57,224 nucleotides of DNA, taken from the NCBI GenBank assembly GCA_038093975.1, contig JBBPTG010000159.1, positions 1-57,224 of the forward strand, given 5' to 3'. Origin of the DNA: Chalciporus piperatus (taxonomy: Eukaryota; Basidiomycota; Agaricomycetes; Boletales; Boletaceae). Position 1 is the first letter of the stretch, and the number at the start of each line of letters is the position of its first letter. Shown here one piece after another: positions 1-11,216 of this stretch. A program made the position numbers and the translations under genes. The notes below the pieces were generated by a model, which saw only the letters and a list, made by a program, of their open reading frames with translations, was not told where the DNA came from and searched no databases.

Positions 1-253
<253 letters not shown>

Positions 254-495
254 TTAATTTGTGGTTTATTTGTTGGTTTCCTGCATATTCTTCCCATGTA
301 TATATAATTTTTACGATTAACTCGGTCGAAACAACAACCTTATAATTTACTAAATCCAGTTAAGTGTATATATATCTGTTAATATAAGATAATTATCTTA
401 TAATTCGAGAGATTCCATGCATATAGCGAAGTTATAATATAAGAATTCACACTCTTACACGGCATTCCCTTTTTTGTAAAAAAATATATAATCTT

Positions 496-1356
496 TTAAT
501 GTAAATTTTTTAAATGGTCTCAATTAAAAGATGTTCTTTTTAAATTCATGTTTTTTTTTAAAATATCTATAGTAATAGTGCCTTCTTCAGTATAATGACT
601 GTGTTCTAAGATTAAATTAGCCGCTTTTGCTCAATCTTTATAATCTAGAAATTTAGATGAATATAAAGGAAAAGACGTAAAATAAGTTATAATAATTAAT
701 AAAGACTTATGATTAGATGCTGTTAAATTGAAAGATTTAGTACCTGTAGAAATTTGGTTTCTAATTTTTAAATTGCAACTTAAAAATGCAGCTATTTCGG
801 TTAAAACAGAATAATAGCTTTCTTTAGTTAGAGATTCATGCATTCTTTGTTCTATTCTTAATCTACAAGAAATCTTTCTTTTTTTAGTATTATTTTCTAA
901 TTTAGTATGTTGAATAGAGAAACTTCCATCAGCATCTATAAATCCAGCTAATCAACTGTCTTGATCTAAATGTCCTTTCTTTAAGGATAATTTTGTTATA
1001 TTAGAACTGTGATTTTTATTAACTCAATCTATTAAATTATGTAATTGAATTATTTTTGGTGTTTTTAACTCACCATTAATATATTCAATTATTTTTTTAA
1101 GCCCTTTCACAAGAGAAACTTCTAAAACACAAGCATTATCTTTAGGTCTATATTTTATATATCCAGAACCTATTATTTCAAGTAACTTTGTAGCTAATGG
1201 TTCATTTTTTAATGAAAAAGGTATGCAAAATATCGGATTATGTGTATTTTTTGCATTATCTGTAGGAAATAGAATATAACCATTTCTCTCAAATAAACCA
1301 GCTAAATACGAATTCAGTATAATTTTATTATTTTTGATTTTCATTTCCATTTTCAT
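496..1356 (-). CDS. LAGLIDADG homing endonuclease of cox1 intron 2, left copy
   Basis: A 286-aa frame when TGA is read as Trp (at least four TGA codons). Motif 1 is near residue 18 (LAGLFERNG), where the usual acidic position is degenerate. Motif 2 is WLAGFIDADG, with its W encoded by TGA. This copy has nine T where the right copy has ten. Only the nine-T version keeps the C-terminal FNWDHL ending usual for this family, so this arm is likely the correct one. The family cuts intronless cox1 and may assist splicing. Confidence 0.85.
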
Positions 1357-1367
1357 TTTCGTTATTT

Positions 1368-2591
1368 TTACTTATTTCTTAAATTAATGTACATGTTAAC
1401 ATAACTATTTATGTTAGTAGACAAGTCTCCATAAATATACCCAGTAAAAGCTAAAGTTAGTATTATTATTAATATTAATAATAAAATATAGATATTACTT
1501 ATATTCTTGTTAAAATTTAATTTTCACACAATAAGTAATGTTAAAGAAATCATTACAATTATAGATATATAATTAATTATCTTTAAATTAAATAATACGT
1601 CTGTTATTAATTTAATAGACACAGGACTATCAGTAATAATATTAGGATTAAATGAGATATACCCGTTTATAAAATTGTCTATATTAGTAGACATTTTGTA
1701 AAGAGCATAAGCATCCACACTTAACGCGGACATTATTATGGAAATACTAAACCATATTCATACAATACTCATTTGTTTATTTAACTTAATTATTTTATTC
1801 AAATAAAATTCTAATTTAGTATTAAAATTATTACCTAATAAATTGGATAAATTTAAATTAATATTATTTTTAAAATATAATTTATATACTAATTGTATTA
1901 TTAATACATATATTATACCCAAACAAGCATAATTCATAATTTCTCCATTTAATAATAATTGTTGTAAAGGACTAATATTAGAATCATCTATAAATTTGCT
2001 TACATATGGTCTTAAATAAGTACTTACACCAACTATTGTAGCACATAAACCTATTTGACTCCAGATTTGACCCACTATTTGACTCAATCCTTGTTCTATA
2101 GCTTTACCTGCTTCTTTATCAATTGTTATATGAACATGTGCATGAAAATTTACATCATTATTATCCTTAGCGTAGTTTATTATATCCATTAACATAGTAT
2201 AAGAATAAGCAAGAATAATTATAGTAAATAATGTAAACAAAACAGAAAATATCTGTAAGCATTTTATTGCTTTATGTTCAGATAATTTTCAATCATTTAA
2301 ATATAGAAGTACAAAACTAAATGTAAATAAAGATGAACTAATAAAAAATAAATAAGATTGTATAACATCTATTAAAATATTAAATTGTATAAATAAACAA
2401 GTAATTATGACTACACTTATTAAACCAAGTATTATATATTCAATCTTGTAGTTATTTATTTTATTATACTGAATTCTATTATTTTGAATTTTATTGTTCT
2501 GAATTTTATTATAGGTTGAATAAGATCTTTTATCTGAAAATTTAATTTTTGAATTATATATATTTTTTTTTACAAATTGGTCCTTTTGTTT
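1368..2591 (-). CDS. Membrane-protein ORF in cox1 intron 2, left copy
   Basis: Duplicate of 48151-49374: a frame continuous with cox1 exon 2 and open to TAA only if three TGA codons are read as Trp. It has no homing endonuclease motif and several hydrophobic segments. See the right copy. Confidence 0.7.
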
Positions 2592-2592
2592 T

Positions 2593-2633
2593 GCCATATC
2601 TGGACCTCCGATTAATAATGGTAATAAATAATT
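2593..2633 (-). CDS. cox1: cox1 exon 2, left copy
   Basis: A 41-base exon encoding NYLLPLLIGGPDMA (the last codon is completed by exon 3). Duplicate of 49376-49416. Confidence 0.85.
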
Positions 2634-3950
2634 CATTTGTTTATAATTGTTAAATTATATTTGGACTATATCTTCATCCATTTGTTGGGTATTAATGGAG
2701 CATAACGTGTAGTCTCTGAGGATCCTATATAAATAAAGATAATTTATTTATTTTTGTTTCCTGCGGATTATACATTAATATTTTTATTAATTTTTAGGGT
2801 TATGTACATTTAATTACATTTTAGAAAAAAAAAACCTAATAAGGGTAAATTTTCACAACTCCTATAATAAAACTTTAGCAACTTCCCGCAAATAGTTATG
2901 TTTTATATGATAATATTACTATTACCTTCGGCAATTTTTTTATATACAAAAAATTTTTGTTTTTATTTAAATAAGAGAATCTAAATGAGAGAAATCAAAT
3001 TTTACACGTTTATTATTAAACTGAGCTTTTATTTGCTCTATCTTTACTAAATCTTCATTCATTAAAGGTTTACCAGCACGTAATTTAATTTGTTCTACTA
3101 CTTGTTTTCAATCTTTATAATTCAAATATTTTGAAGAGTATAAAGGAAAACGATCATAATAGTCTATTACGTGTTGGTGACTAGTTAAATTAGAGGATAT
3201 TACCATATAAGAATAAAATATTTGATCTTTTTTTATTCTGGATCTAGAATATACATTAACATCTAAATATCTAGCTATAATACTAAGTATATTAAAATAA
3301 CTAATATTAAAAAATTCTAAATTAGAGTCTCTATGATAATTTTGTCTTAATTCTATTCGAAAGAAAGCTTGTACTCTTTTTGTAGTAATTCTATCTCTTT
3401 TCTTTCTATCTGTTAAATTAATACTAAAATTCCCATCTCCATCAGTAAACCCAGCTAATCATGCATTACTATCTATAGATGAAGGATCTAATCCTAAAAA
3501 TTCAATATTTGTGTTATGAAAATCATTAAATCATTTTATTGCACGATGTAATGCTTCTATCTTAGGTGTACGCATATAACCGTTAATAATATTAATCATT
3601 TTTATAACATCTTCTATTTTTTGAATACTCCATATAACACAACCTTGAGGTTGTTTTTTATAAAGTTTACCTATTTTAGTTATTAAAATTAACTTTTCAG
3701 CTAAGGGAGTATCATTTAAATGAAAGACTATTAATATTTTAGGTAAATATTTCTTAGCTTTTGAATTTGGATCGTATATAGCAAAAGATCCATCAGCTTC
3801 TATTAATCCTGCTAAATAAGCTCCTAATTTTAATCTTAATTCTAATTCTGGTATAGAATTTGATTGTATATTCAAATTATTTGCCTGTAAATTTGTAATT
3901 TCTCTCTGTGATTCCAATTTTAAATAATTGTTAATTTTTATTTGAATTTT
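2634..3950 (-). mobile_element. cox1 group I intron 1, left copy
   Basis: Duplicate of 49417-50734. The group I core lies at about 2655-2740, and a LAGLIDADG ORF is fused in frame to exon 1. Confidence 0.88.
2967..3950 (-). CDS. LAGLIDADG homing endonuclease of cox1 intron 1, left copy
   Basis: Frame continuous with exon 1, with TGA read as Trp at three or more places. The two motifs are [11 protein letters not shown] and [10 protein letters not shown]. Same as 49751-50734. Confidence 0.88.
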
Positions 3951-4184
3951 ACCGAAACCTCCTACTAAACCTGGCATTACCATAAAGAAAATCATTATAA
4001 ATGCATGAGCACTTATAATTACATTAAATAATTGATGATCCCCTGATAAAATTTGTACTCCAGGTGCCATTAATTCCATTCTAATAAGAACAGAAAAAGC
4101 AGTTCCTATCATACCTGCAAAGATAGAAAAAATTAAATAAAGTGTTCCAATTTCCTTAGCATTAGTTGAAAAAAGCCAATTCAA
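3951..4184 (-). CDS. cox1: cox1 exon 1, left copy
   Basis: Encodes the first 78 residues of cytochrome c oxidase subunit 1 from an ATG at 4184. Same as 50735-50968. Confidence 0.95.
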
Positions 4185-4672
4185 AATAAAATAAAATTAA
4201 AAACAATTTTTTTTCTGTTTAGTTTAAAAAAAAAATAAATTTTTTTTAAAAACGACCTAATTAAGCCCTTTATCTCTTAAATTTTGTATCTCTTAAATTT
4301 TTAATATATTAAATTTTCTAAACATATGTTATCTTAATATTAATGGTTTAATTTATAAATATATAAAATAAGTTATATATCTTATTTTTATTCTATTAAT
4401 ATTATTTTTGTTTTTATTTGTATTATAACCTTACAAAAGTTTTTAGAATTTATTTTTGTAATTAAGGATATTTAGTTTTATCCTCTCATTTTATTCACAA
4501 TTTATAGAATCATTTTTAATAATTAAATAAGGATAAAATCTTATTTATATTTTGTTATATAAAAATTTATGTTTTATTAAAATAAATAATTTTTTAATAA
4601 TTAAAATGGAAGTTTTTTTATCAATTATATTAATTACCCTAAAAATAAAATAAAAATTTTTCTTTAACTAAT
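4185..4672 (-). other. AT-rich leader between trnS and cox1, left copy
   Basis: No gene is visible. It is the likely 5' leader of cox1 downstream of a cluster of minus-strand tRNAs and contains short A/T runs only. Duplicated at 50969-51456. Confidence 0.6.
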
Positions 4673-4754
4673 CGGAATAGAGGCGATTCGAACACCCAAG
4701 AGTTGCCTCAGAACAAGTAGCAATTGCCATATCTTTCCAAATGATAACTATTCC
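4673..4754 (-). tRNA. trnS1: tRNA-Ser (GCT), left copy
   Basis: Acceptor GGAATAG/CTATTCC. The anticodon loop TTGCTAC gives GCT. It has a class II long variable arm with a GAG/CTC stem, and T-arm loop TTCGAAT. Serves AGY codons. Confidence 0.93.
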
Positions 4755-4884
4755 TCTAATCACGAGCGGATCTTATAATAAAGTATAAATTTATTATCAT
4801 TAATTTTTTTCTTATTCTATTATCATTTAGTTATTTTAGTTATATTTTTTATAATTATGAATAATTAGGTAATTACTTTTTTTT

Positions 4885-4955
4885 TAGTCTTTATCAGATT
4901 CGAACTGATACTACTATCGTGAAGGGATAACGGGCTACCATTACACTAAAAGACC
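4885..4955 (-). tRNA. trnE: tRNA-Glu (TTC), left copy
   Basis: Acceptor GGTCTTT/AAAGACT. Anticodon stem TTATC/GATAG with loop CCTTCAC gives TTC. T-stem ATCAG/CTGAT. The D-stem is weak (GTGT against GCCC). Confidence 0.92.
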
Positions 4956-4964
4956 TAGAAAGGA

Positions 4965-5036
4965 GTGCGTTATTTGGATTTGAACCAAAACTTGCAGCCC
5001 ATGAAACTGCCGTGCGAACCTTTACACCATACCGCA
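4965..5036 (-). tRNA. trnM: tRNA-Met (CAT), probable initiator, left copy
   Basis: Starts TGCGGTA and pairs with TAACGCA (one mismatch). Anticodon stem GCAGT/GCTGC, loop TTCATGG. A 5' T resembles fungal mitochondrial initiator tRNAs, so I assign the initiator role here by inference. Two other CAT tRNAs are at 26033 and 38264. Confidence 0.85.
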
Positions 5037-5110
5037 TAGTAAATATATATATAATATATAATATAATATATATATACTTTATAATAAACACTATCATTGA
5101 AACATTATAT

Positions 5111-5196
5111 TACAAACAAAGAGACTCGAACTCTTAAGGAATTACTTCCACTCCTGCTTAAGAGGAGATTGTTTACCAAAATTTCAACATGTTTGT
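5111..5196 (-). tRNA. trnL1: tRNA-Leu (TAA), left copy
   Basis: Acceptor ACAAACA/TGTTTGT. Anticodon stem CTCCT/AGGAG with loop CTTAAGC gives TAA. Long variable arm. Serves the UUR codons that dominate these AT-rich genes. Confidence 0.93.
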
Positions 5197-5288
5197 AAAG
5201 TTAAATTATTTATAATATCAATTATTATTAACTTCACTTCTTTTATTTTAAATACTAATTTCTTTTATTTTAAATACTAATTTTAAAT

Positions 5289-5361
5289 AGGTATCAAGAG
5301 GAATTGAACCTCTGAATAAGGTATTAACAGTACCCCGCAATAACCACTCTGCCATAACACC
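5289..5361 (-). tRNA. trnN: tRNA-Asn (GTT)
   Basis: Acceptor GGTGTTA/TGATACC. Anticodon stem GGGTA/TACCT, loop CTGTTAA gives GTT. The terminal redundancy ends at 5290, inside the last acceptor bases, so this is the only complete copy. In the right arm the gene is replaced by nuclear DNA. Confidence 0.92.
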
Positions 5362-5410
5362 GAACATAAAATATTTATATAATGTAAATACATATATAAA
5401 TGAAATTTAT

Positions 5411-5484
5411 TATGGTAGGCGCGACTCGAACACGCTTCTTCTCCCACCCAAAGGGAGCGATTAATCCAGTTCATCTTCTACCAT
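5411..5484 (-). tRNA. trnP: tRNA-Pro (TGG)
   Basis: Acceptor ATGGTAG/CTACCAT. Anticodon stem CTCCC/GGGAG with loop TTTGGGT gives TGG. T-stem GCGTG/CGCGC. Confidence 0.93.
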
Positions 5485-5812
5485 TTAAATTAAAAACAAT
5501 TAAACTAACTTAACTCTTTTAAAAAGTTAAAAAATCTTATTACTAAAAATTAAAAATAAATTACAGAAAAAATTAAAATAAGGAATTAAATAATTATTTC
5601 CTTCTCACAAATAAAAATAATTTGGCTATTACTTTATAAGTTATAACTTATATAGGAGAATTAATAAGGAGAGGGGATACTTTTTTTATATATTTATATT
5701 TTACTTCTTTTTGAACAGTAAGAAATGCTAATATTCCTAGTAATATACAGAATAGTAAATCATAATTTAATATTTAAGTTAATATAAATAAAGTAATATT
5801 AATGTTATAACC
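5485..5812 (-). other. Possible decayed continuation of the ORF downstream of atp8
   Basis: The frame of the 51-aa ORF at 5813-5968 continues after its TAA. It meets one more TAA, then gives about 40 codons with a hydrophobic stretch (CILLGILAFL). No match is recognised. Either the upstream ORF was once longer or this is chance in AT-rich DNA. A C-rich motif at 5668-5676 (sense strand) lies inside it. Confidence 0.3.
5668..5676 (-). terminator. C-rich 3' element after atp8/orf51
   Basis: CCCCTCTCC on the sense strand, 137 bases past the 51-aa ORF stop. A variant of the element found after most genes here. Confidence 0.3.
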
Positions 5813-5968
5813 TTAATTTCATGAAACAAAGTCTACAGTTTGTTCATTTAAATGTGTATTAGATATATTACTTAAGTCTTGATTAGTATATGAAATATAC
5901 TGGAAGTTATTTTCAACTAAACCAGGTAATCTAGCTGGAGATATTTGTACTTGTTTTGTAATCATCAT
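5813..5968 (-). CDS. Hypothetical 51-aa ORF downstream of atp8
   Basis: ATG at 5968 (second ATG at 5965), 55 bases after the atp8 stop and on the same strand. The protein begins MMITKQVQISPARL, is polar with no clear membrane segment, and ends VSWN with its W written as TGA. I do not recognise it. If TGA is a stop here, the product loses only its last two residues, so the frame survives either reading. Linkage to atp8 suggests co-transcription. It could be the 5' piece of a decayed gene, given the in-frame continuation downstream. Confidence 0.4.
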
Positions 5969-6023
5969 TTATTGCTCCATATATAATTTTACTTATATTT
6001 GGTTATTTTTTCAGTTATCTGTA

Positions 6024-6188
6024 TTAAATATTTTTGTTATTAGTTAATTTAGTAATATATAATCTTATTACTTGTTGGAATGTAAAATAAGGTAATATAG
6101 TTGTAGATAATATATAAACTAAATAAATAATAGCTAATAATGTAAAAGATAATTGATTAACAAAATAAAATGGTATAAGTTGAGGCAT
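6024..6188 (-). CDS. atp8: ATP synthase F0 subunit 8
   Basis: A 54-aa protein starting MPQLIPFYFVNQLSF, the signature N-terminus of fungal Atp8 (usual length 48-55 aa). A single membrane helix spans about residues 13-34, followed by a short basic tail ending TKLTNNKNI. It is an accessory subunit of the F0 stator in the inner membrane. Start at the ATG at 6188, stop TAA at 6024. There are no TGA codons. It stands apart from atp6 (40098) but on the same strand. Confidence 0.95.
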   Translation of the reverse strand: MPQLIPFYFVNQLSFTLLAIIYLVYILSTTILPYFTFQQVIRLYITKLTNNKNI

Positions 6189-6661
6189 ATAAAAATTATT
6201 GGTTTATTTAATAGGACTTCTGTGTAAAAGAACTATCTCTACTTTATAAAAATATATAAATATATAACCATAAAGTATAGGATAAATAATAATTTAATAA
6301 ATTATTTTTAAATAAAGTATAAATTATATTCTATCTTTAAATGAGATACTGAGTGTATTATAATATTATAAACTTTTGTTATTATAAGTTATTTTACCAT
6401 TGGATTTATATTTTTCAATTATAATTTTTCCGCTTTATTTCCTCACATAAATAGTTAATTTAAGTAAAATTTCTAAAGCTAAAATTCAAGAATTGAGGAA
6501 TGACTACACTGGAGTTAAATTTAACTCCTCTTTTAGATTTTAAATTAAAAAATAATTATAACTAAATATAATATAAAAGTAGATAATTTTTAATTAAGTA
6601 ATTAATTTCTTAGAAAATTGTTAAGTATACAATAATATATAAAATATATATAATTAAATAT
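6189..6661. other. Intergenic AT-rich region at a strand switch
   Basis: Lies between minus-strand atp8 and plus-strand trnC, so it should hold divergent promoters. I see no gene and no motif I can name. Confidence 0.4.
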
Positions 6662-6737
6662 GAGTTAAGTTTACAGATGGTTCTGTAATAAACCTGCAAA
6701 GTTTAATAAATTAAAGGTTCAATTCCTTCTTAACTCT
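6662..6737 (+). tRNA. trnC: tRNA-Cys (GCA)
   Basis: Acceptor GAGTTAA/TTAACTC. Anticodon stem TAAAC/GTTTA with loop CTGCAAA gives GCA. Confidence 0.93.
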
Positions 6738-6749
6738 TTAATAAATAGA

Positions 6750-6821
6750 ATTTTCTTAGTTCAATGGTTAGAACAACATTCTTCTAAAGTGTGAATTTTG
6801 GTTCGAGTCCAAAAGAGAATA
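6750..6821 (+). tRNA. trnR1: tRNA-Arg (TCT)
   Basis: Acceptor ATTTTCT/AGAGAAT. D-stem GTTC/GAAC. Anticodon stem ACATT/AGTGT with loop CTTCTAA gives TCT (AGR codons). Confidence 0.92.
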
Positions 6822-7115
6822 AAATAAAGATATAAATCTTAAATAGATTTAAAATATTGTCACAGTGTAAAAATTTGTAATTTAGATTCTTTTTAATTTT
6901 TTTAATATAAGAATAATTATTAAAATTTATTTATTAATTTTAAAAAATTACCATAAACGAATATATTAATTAACCTTAATCATGATTTTATATCATATTG
7001 TATGTAGTATAATTTTAAGTACTTATATTACAATTATTCTTATTATTTACTTTTTAATTACAAAATAAAAAAGATAATTTAAGGTAGATTATAATAATAT
7101 ATTTAAAAAAACTTA

Positions 7116-8129
7116 ATGATAAATAATTTTTTATTGACTATTATTAATATATTAATCAATTTAATTGATGTATTAGCTGTTATATTACCTATATTATTAT
7201 CAGTAGCTTTTATGACTATAATTGAAAGAAAACAATTAGCAGCTCACCAAAGAAGAGTTGGACCAACTGTAGTAGGTTATTATGGTATAGCTCAACCTTT
7301 TGCGGATGCTTTAAAATTAATTTTAAAAGAAACTGTTATTCCTAGTCAATCTAATAAAGTTTTATTCTATTTAGCTCCTGTTTCTACTTTAATTTTTAGT
7401 TTATTAGGATGGGGAATTATTCCCTTTGGACAAGGATTAACTTTGTTTGATTTTTCATTAGGAATCTTATATACTTTAACTTTATCTTCTTTAGGAGTAT
7501 ATGGAATCTTATTTGCAGGATGGTCAGCTAATTCCAAATATGCCTTTTTAGGATCTTTAAGATCAACTGCAGCTATGATCTCATATGAATTAATTTTAAG
7601 TTCTGCTATATTAATAATAATTTTATTAGCTGGTTCATTTAATTATACAACTATTATAGAAGTACAACAATCTATATGGTTTATAATTCCTTTATTACCT
7701 GTATTTATATTCTATTTTATTTCTATTTTAGCTGAAACAAGTAGAACACCATTTGATTTACAAGAAGCTGAATCAGAATTAGTAGCTGGTTTCTTCACTG
7801 AACATTCTTCAGTACCTTTTGTATTCTTCTTTTTAGCAGAATATTCATCTATAGTTTTATTTAGTTGTATAACTTCAATATTATTCTTAGGTGGTTATAA
7901 TTTTCCAGAAATAATAGTTAATGGCTCATTTATAAATTTACAATCTATTATTTTAGGTTTAAAAACATGTATATTCTGTTTCTTATTTGTATTATTTAGA
8001 GCTACTTTACCTAGATTAAGATATGATCAATTAATATCTTTATGTTGGATTAATTTATTACCTATAGCTGTGGCTTTTATTATTTTAGTTCCTAGTATTT
8101 TAGTAGCATTTGATATAGCACCTTACTAA
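7116..8129 (+). CDS. nad1: NADH dehydrogenase subunit 1
   Basis: A 337-aa subunit of the membrane arm of complex I, at the quinone-site end. Conserved signatures are visible: ERKQLAAHQRR near residue 37, FADALKL near 62, and ETSRTPFDLQEAESELVAGF at 207-226. About eight membrane helices. Length is normal for fungi. Start is the ATG at 7116. No internal TGA. It is followed by trnI and cob on the same strand, with a C-rich element 172 bases after the stop. Confidence 0.98.
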   Translation: MINNFLLTIINILINLIDVLAVILPILLSVAFMTIIERKQLAAHQRRVGPTVVGYYGIAQPFADALKLILKETVIPSQSNKVLFYLAPVSTLIFSLLGWGIIPFGQGLTLFDFSLGILYTLTLSSLGVYGILFAGWSANSKYAFLGSLRSTAAMISYELILSSAILIIILLAGSFNYTTIIEVQQSIWFIIPLLPVFIFYFISILAETSRTPFDLQEAESELVAGFFTEHSSVPFVFFFLAEYSSIVLFSCITSILFLGGYNFPEIIVNGSFINLQSIILGLKTCIFCFLFVLFRATLPRLRYDQLISLCWINLLPIAVAFIILVPSILVAFDIAPY

Positions 8130-8464
8130 TTTGTATTTATTTTAGTTAGTCAGAATTTCCAATCTTTTTAATTATATAAAAATCCTATTTCTATGGAAAT
8201 CTCATTTGTTTTGAATATAGCTCCTACAAATTTCTTTCTCAAATTCTTTAGTATATTTATATCTAATAAATTAATATTATTTATAATTTTATATTAATAA
8301 TCCCTCCAATTGAGAATAAATATAATTTTTAGATGTTAAATTAAGTTAATTGTAAACTAATTAAATTTATTAAAAGAAGTTAAAGTTAATTTAATATATA
8401 TTAATGAAAATATAAATATAAAAATCAATACAATCACTTAAGTTTATATTTAATTTTGTTAATA
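8130..8464 (+). other. nad1-trnI spacer
   Basis: AT-rich, with no gene seen apart from the C-rich element at 8301-8307. Confidence 0.5.
8301..8307 (+). terminator. C-rich 3' element after nad1
   Basis: TCCCTCC on the sense strand in otherwise C-poor DNA. Candidate transcript 3'-end signal shared with many other genes here. Confidence 0.35.
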
Positions 8465-8535
8465 AAGCCTATAATTTAAGGGTAGAATGTTATCTTGATG
8501 AGATAAATGTAGAAGTTCAAATCTTCTTGGGCTTA
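8465..8535 (+). tRNA. trnI: tRNA-Ile (GAT)
   Basis: Acceptor AAGCCTA/TGGGCTT. Anticodon stem TTATC/GATAA with loop TTGATGA gives GAT. Confidence 0.93.
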
Positions 8536-8785
8536 ATTTTACCAAATATACATAATTCATTCACAAAAAACAAACAAATAAAAAAATATTAGTAATAAGG
8601 AGAATTATTGTTACAGTGTATAAATTTTATAATTTTACATTTAAAATGTGATAATTTTTTATAATCTAAAAAAAGAAATAAAATATTATATTTTAGTCAG
8701 GATATATAATACCTGCTAATTTAATTATTATTAATAGTTTAGATAATTATTAAATTATATTATATAATTATTTTTAAAATTTTAA

Positions 8786-9183
8786 ATGAGACTACTTAAA
8801 AGTCACTCGTTATTAAGATTATTGAATGCTTATGTTGTAGATTCTCCTAAACCTTCTAATATTTCTTATTTATGGAATTTTGGTTCTTTACTTGCTACTT
8901 GTTTAGTTATTCAAATATTAACTGGATGTTTTTTAGCTATGCATTATCAACCACATGTTGATTTTGCATTTAATAGTGTAGAACATATTATGAGAGATGT
9001 TAATAATGGATGGTTAATTAGATATACTCATGCTAATGTGGCTTCTTTCTTCTTTATTTTTGTTTATGGACATATAGGAAGAAATCTTTACTATGGATCA
9101 TATAAATCACCTAGAGTATTAGTATGGTCTATTGGAGTAATTATTTTAATTTTAATGATGGCTATAGCTTTCTTGGGTTACGT
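8786..9183 (+). CDS. cob: Cytochrome b, exon 1
   Basis: Start ATG at 8786. Encodes residues 1-133 of apocytochrome b, the quinol-oxidising core of complex III. Haem ligands H82 and H96 are in place (YTHANVAS and YGHIGRN), and the exon ends in AFLGYV. The splice point is ambiguous by one T shared with exon 2. Joined to 10443-11196 it gives a normal 383-aa protein. Confidence 0.96.
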
Positions 9184-10084
9184 ACATAGCCCAAAATGGT
9201 TTAATAATGAGAATTTTTTAATTTATAATTCAATGTTTCCTTTTTTTCTTAGTACTAAAGCTAATAAAGTAATAAATTTAAGTAATTATTATAAAAGTTT
9301 AAGTTATTTAGCAAAAGATACAAAAATAGTAGATAATTTTATAACAGATAAAAATATAATACCAGTATATGTTTATGAAAATTTAGATTTACAAGAAACT
9401 AGAGATACAATAAAAGAAGAAATAAAACACATTAGTGGTATTTATATGATTCTTAATAAAGTTACATTAGATTATTATATAGGTTCAGCTTCTACTAATC
9501 AAATGTATAGTAGATTTGCTAGACATTTAATATATTTTAGTGGTAGTAAAATAGTAAAATTAGCTGTAAAAAAATATAATTTATCTAATTTTTCTTTCTT
9601 AGTTTTAGAAATATTTCCAGATGTTGTAAATCAAGTGAATAATAAACAGTTGTTAGACTTAGAAGATTTTTATTTAAAATCTTTATTACCTAACTATAAT
9701 ATTTTAACTGAAGCTGGTAATAGCTTTGGTTATAAACATACTGAAATAACTAGAATTAATATGAAAGCAAATTATAGTTTAGAAAGAAGATTAAGTATAG
9801 GTGAATTAAATAGAGGTAAAACTTTATCTCCTGAAACTATTGAGTTAATGAGAGAGAAAGCCTTAAAAAGAGAGCCTTACACTTATTCAAGAATTAGTCT
9901 AAATAAATTAAAAACTAATTCTAAAGCTTTATTCGTATATAATTTAAATGGTACTCTTTATGGTGAATACAGTAGTTTAACCGAAGCTACTAAAAGTTTA
10001 AATTCTAGTTTAAAAACAATATACAGATGTTTAAAAACTGAAAAAAAGATCTTAAAAAGACAATGAATACTAAAATTAAAATAA
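9184..10084 (+). CDS. GIY-YIG homing endonuclease of the cob intron
   Basis: In frame with cob exon 1, so probably made as a fusion and processed. The GIY motif is at SGIYMILNK and the YIG motif at YYIGSAS, about 17 residues on, with a conserved R soon after and the E of LDLEDFYL later. The C-terminal third has NUMOD3-like GYKHTEIT and [10 protein letters not shown] repeats and a NUMOD1-like tail ([18 protein letters not shown]). Only one TGA, seven codons before the TAA, so the protein is nearly complete under either code. Confidence 0.9.
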
Positions 10085-10442
10085 AAATCTCCTTATTAAA
10101 TCATAGTCCCACGAGTTTAAAAGTCTATGTAACTTCTAGAAGAAAATAGACAATAAAGTGGAATAATTTGACAGAATTATTGACTTATTTAGAATAAGTT
10201 GGCAATATTAGTGAAAACGATCAAAGGATTAATGTAATCAGAGATCGTCGGTTATCTAGATGATCGCGACAGACTGGGTCACTAATGGGTGTCTGAAATG
10301 ATGCTTAATGCACAGTCGAAACTTTTAACTAAATAAAAATAGTTAATAGAATATACAAATTCAAAGTAATTCTATCATTTAAATTTTGCTTGTAAATTAA
10401 AATTAATTTGCTTAAAAATAATAAAAAATGAAAGTAGTATGT
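9184..10442 (+). mobile_element. cob group I intron
   Basis: Interrupts cob between GYV and LPYGQ. The 3' third (about 10100-10340) holds a structured group I core with paired P3/P7-like segments and the string ATGATGCTTAATGCACAGTC. A GIY-YIG ORF is fused in frame to exon 1. The intron ends near the G at 10441. Confidence 0.85.
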
Positions 10443-11196
10443 TTTACCTTATGGTCAAATGAGTTTATGGGGTGCAACAGTTATTACTAACTTATTAAGT
10501 GCTATACCATTATTTGGTCAAGATTTAGTTGAATTGATCTGGGGTGGATTCTCAGTATCTAATGCTACATTAAATAGATTCTTTTCATTACATTATATTT
10601 TACCATTTTTATTAGCTGCTTTAGCTTTAGCACATTTAATTGCTCTTGATACACAGGGATCAAATAATCCTAATGGAATATCTTCAAATGGTGATAGATA
10701 TGCAATTCATCCATATTATATGTTTAAAGATCTTATAACTATTTTCTTTTTCTTCTTAGTTTTATCAGTAATAGTTTTCTATTATCCTAATTTATTAGGA
10801 CACAGTGATAATTATATTGAAGCTAATCCTATGAGTACACCTGCAAGTATAGTTCCAGAATGGTATTTATTACCATTTTATGCTATTTTAAGATCAATAC
10901 CTAATAAATTATTAGGGGTTTTAGCTATGTTTGGATCTTTATTAATCTTATTAATATTACCTATTGTAGATGTTTCAAGACAAAGAGGAAACCAATTTAG
11001 ACCAGCTATGAAAGTAGCTTTCTGGTTCTTTGTATTTAATTTCTTTATTTTGATGTGGATTGGATCACAACATCCTAATGAACCCTTTGTATTTATTGGA
11101 CAAGTATCTACATTTTTCTATTTTGCATGGTTTATAATAGTTGTACCTGTAATAGGTTTAATTGAAAATACTTTAATAGATATAGCTACAGAATAA
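10443..11196 (+). CDS. cob: Cytochrome b, exon 2
   Basis: Starts inside the V codon, then [16 protein letters not shown]. Haem ligands H183 and H197 fall at the same numbers as in yeast. The [14 protein letters not shown] quinol-site motif is present. Ends at TAA 11194-11196. The spliced gene has no TGA. Confidence 0.97.
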
Positions 11197-11216
11197 TAAG
11201 AAATTTTTAATTTTTA

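Noticed and set aside
4894..5097. Minus-strand open frame over tRNA genes (also 51678-51881), and the one at 5283-5474
   Set aside because: Each covers recognised tRNAs (Glu, Met; Asn, Pro); chance open frames.
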